53,892 nucleotides of DNA from Mycolicibacterium komossense (lineage in GTDB: Bacteria > Actinomycetota > Actinomycetes > Mycobacteriales > Mycobacteriaceae), in NCBI RefSeq assembly GCF_025822605.1, contig NZ_JACKTY010000022.1, forward strand, positions 1-53,892, written 5' to 3'. The notes beneath the pieces were generated by a model. The model was not told where the DNA came from. It was given only the letters and a program-made list of their open reading frames with translations, and did not search any database. A program made the position numbers and the translations under genes. Of this stretch, positions 52,254-53,892 are shown piece by piece. Each line of letters opens with the position of its first letter. Positions within the stretch are counted from its first letter, which is position 1.

Positions 52254-53749
52254 AGCAACCTCCCACCGGTGATGCGGCAGGACTGGCATTTCGGTACGCG
52301 TCAGGCGTGACGATCGCTCATATCCTGGCGGTCACCGAGGTGGTCGTCATCATGACCGCGCTTGGTCGGGAGACCGCCGGCCCCGCGCGCAGCATGTTCG
52401 AGGGCCGCCACGCCGCTGCGATCGTCGCCGTCGTCATCGCCGCGATCGTGGCCGTCGCGGTCGGCAGCGTCGTCACCATCTGGCCGACACTGCGCTGGTT
52501 CGTCCCCGGGGCCGAACCAACTCGCGCCCAACTGAGATCGGCGACCCGGATCGGTCGGCGACAGTCGCTGTTACTGATCACGGTGTGGCTGGCCAGCGGC
52601 GCCGTCGTGGTCCTGGTCAATCTCGACAGCGCCGTCACCGTAGCTGCGCTCACCGCACCCGCGATCGTCTTCGGCTCCATCGCCGCCGTCTGTACCGCGA
52701 TGCTGCTCACCCTGCGGACGTTACGTCCGATCACCGTCGCCGCCGCCCCAGGCATGGACACCGGCGATACCGCACCAGGGGTGCTCGCCCGCCTGCTCAG
52801 TATGTGGGTGTTGTGTTGTGCACTACCGAGTCTCGGTAGCGCACTGCTGATCGTGGCCAGGGCCAACGGCTGGCTGATCGACAAATCCGCCTCGGTGGAG
52901 GTGCCGGTGCTCGTGCTCTCGCTGATCGCGGTGCTGTGGGGCCTGCGGGCCATCATCCTGGTCTCGCGGTCGATCTCCGACCCGTTGCGCGACGTCGTCG
53001 ATGCGATGGCCGAAGTGGAGCATGGTCACCTCGACCACACCGTCGATGTCTACGAGCGGTCCGAAATCGGCCGCCTGCAAAGCGGATTCAACCGAATGAT
53101 CGCGGGCCTTCAGGAGCGGAACCGGATCCAGGATCTGTTCGGCAGGAACGTCGGCGCCGACGTCGTCCGGCTATTGGTGCAGCGGGAGGAGTCGCTGTAC
53201 CGCGACGTGCGCGAGGTGGCCATTCTCTTCGTGGACCTGGCCGGCTCCACGCAGTTCGCGGCGAGTCGCCCACCGCAAGATGTCGCCGACGTTCTCAACC
53301 ACTTCTTCCAGACCGTTGTCACCGCGGTCGACCGGCACGGCGGCTTCGTCAACAAGTTCCAGGGCGATGCCGCACTGGCGGTCTTCGGGGCGCCGCTGGA
53401 TAGCCCGACCGCGGCATCGGACGCGTTGGCGACGGCTCGCGAACTCGCTCTGGATATGCGGCAGCTGCCCTACCTCGACTTCGGTATCGGCCTGTCCGCC
53501 GGACCGGTATTCGCCGGTTTCGTCGGCGCGCTGAGTCGCTTCGAATACACGGTGATCGGCGATCCGGTCAACGAGGCGGCCCGGCTGGCCGACCGCGCGA
53601 AGGCCTATCACGGCCGGATCCTGACCTCCGGTGCCGCGCTCACCCGGGCCGACGACGACGAACGCGCGCTGTGGTCATCGCTCGGTTCGGTACTGCTGCG
53701 GGGACGTTCGGCAGCGACTGCGATATCCGCCCCTGCGGACGGGACTTAG
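52250..53749 (+). CDS. Membrane class III adenylate/guanylate cyclase with HAMP domain
   Basis: 499 residues. About six hydrophobic segments span residues 20-240, a HAMP domain covers about 235-290 (SRSISDPLRDVVDAM), and the cyclase domain follows from about 320. Metal ligands are Asp329 (FVDLAGST) and Asp373 (QGDAALAVFG). Purine-specifying Lys369 (NKFQGD) and Asp438 (VIGDPVNEAARL) point to ATP, and Arg445 is the transition-state residue position. The layout matches the Rv1318c/Rv1319c/Rv1320c and Rv3645 family. The GTG start overlaps the TetR stop. A Crp paralogue is encoded in the same region, which suggests local cAMP signalling. Confidence 0.9.
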   Translation: MKQPPTGDAAGLAFRYASGVTIAHILAVTEVVVIMTALGRETAGPARSMFEGRHAAAIVAVVIAAIVAVAVGSVVTIWPTLRWFVPGAEPTRAQLRSATRIGRRQSLLLITVWLASGAVVVLVNLDSAVTVAALTAPAIVFGSIAAVCTAMLLTLRTLRPITVAAAPGMDTGDTAPGVLARLLSMWVLCCALPSLGSALLIVARANGWLIDKSASVEVPVLVLSLIAVLWGLRAIILVSRSISDPLRDVVDAMAEVEHGHLDHTVDVYERSEIGRLQSGFNRMIAGLQERNRIQDLFGRNVGADVVRLLVQREESLYRDVREVAILFVDLAGSTQFAASRPPQDVADVLNHFFQTVVTAVDRHGGFVNKFQGDAALAVFGAPLDSPTAASDALATARELALDMRQLPYLDFGIGLSAGPVFAGFVGALSRFEYTVIGDPVNEAARLADRAKAYHGRILTSGAALTRADDDERALWSSLGSVLLRGRSAATAISAPADGT

Positions 53750-53792
53750 CGCCCTCAGTGCAATCTCGAAGTGCGACAGCCACCCGTGACCG

Positions 53793-53892
53793 TCAGTAGA
53801 CCCAGACCGAGGGGTCGCTGGGTGGGTAGTTCATGCAGACGTCGGTGGAGTTGGCGACGACGCCTTTGTTGTTGAAGAACAGTTTGGCCCAG
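53793..53892 (-). CDS. C-terminal fragment of an unknown protein
   Basis: The last 32 codons of a minus-strand gene that enters from the right edge. The stop is TGA on 53793-53795 and the tail includes [20 protein letters not shown]. The codon use is that of a real gene. I do not recognise the family. The 43 bases between it and the cyclase stop hold no clear terminator. Confidence 0.55.
   Translation of the reverse strand, partial: WAKLFFNNKGVVANSTDVCMNYPPSDPSVWVY

Overview
The window looks like a chromosomal catabolic region from a high-GC actinobacterium, most likely a Mycolicibacterium or close relative. Supporting signs are: an Mce-associated YrbE permease at the left edge, a mycofactocin-type SDR, an F420-type luciferase-like oxidoreductase, a Crp paralogue very close to mycobacterial Crp, a mycobacterial-style HAMP adenylate cyclase, many GTG/TTG starts, and pervasive 4-bp ATGA/GTGA overlaps. 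I see no rRNA, tRNA, CRISPR array, transposase or phage gene. Nearly every gene belongs to oxidative CoA-ester catabolism or supports it.

Layout. 1-5234 (minus): ALDH, CoA-transferase, HMGS-like/OB-fold protein and thiolase, running into an Mce YrbE permease. 5568-8113 (plus): SDR, 3Fe-4S ferredoxin and a P450. 8169-9341 (minus): an acyl-CoA dehydrogenase (ACAD). 9574-13203 (plus): two amidohydrolases, a Rieske ferredoxin and an alpha/beta hydrolase. 13787-21829 (plus): NuoF-like reductase, ferredoxin, Crp paralogue, DUF35-thiolase-fold aldolase candidate, alpha/beta hydrolase, two beta-hydroxyacid dehydrogenases, a P450 and a ferredoxin. 21853-30033 (minus): a TetR pair, then an amidohydrolase / ACAD / CoA-transferase / crotonase / thiolase / ACAD series. 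30426-35725 (plus): Rieske oxygenase, small protein, amidohydrolase, SnoaL-like protein and an ACAD pair. 35722-37924 (minus): a second ACAD pair. 38116-40065 (plus): TetR and a DapB-like dehydrogenase. 40046-40942 (minus): MeaB. 41053-41817 (plus): SDR. 41870-46088 (minus): acyl-CoA ligase, a third ACAD pair and a crotonase. 46165-46494 (plus): 2Fe-2S ferredoxin. 46482-50526 (minus): B12 mutase large and small subunits, LLM oxidoreductase and CoA-transferase. 50635-53749 (plus): SDR, TetR and adenylate cyclase. 53793-53892 (minus): the C-terminus of an unknown gene.

The main discovery is a shared operator. A 15-bp palindrome, GAGAAT-N3-ATTCTC, occurs five times perfectly and six times with one or two mismatches. 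All eleven copies are intergenic and mostly lie between divergent operons (5255, 5420, 9382, 9458, 16075, 30335, 37964, 38773, 41001, 46113, 51570). It ties almost all of these operons into one regulon. The TetR gene at 38116-38769 is flanked by two perfect copies and is the best candidate for its regulator. The centre of several copies resembles a -10 box (TATNAT), so one bound dimer could block both divergent promoters.

Inference on function: an Mce system would import a hydrophobic, probably cyclic or branched substrate. P450s and a Rieske oxygenase would hydroxylate it. SDRs and the ALDH would oxidise it, and a ligase and CoA-transferases would make CoA esters. Heteromeric ACADs, crotonases, thiolases and a retro-aldolase candidate would shorten it. 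A B12-dependent mutase with an atypical active site would rearrange a branched, possibly carboxylated, CoA ester. The substrate cannot be read from the sequence; a steroid, terpenoid or naphthenate-like compound is only a guess.
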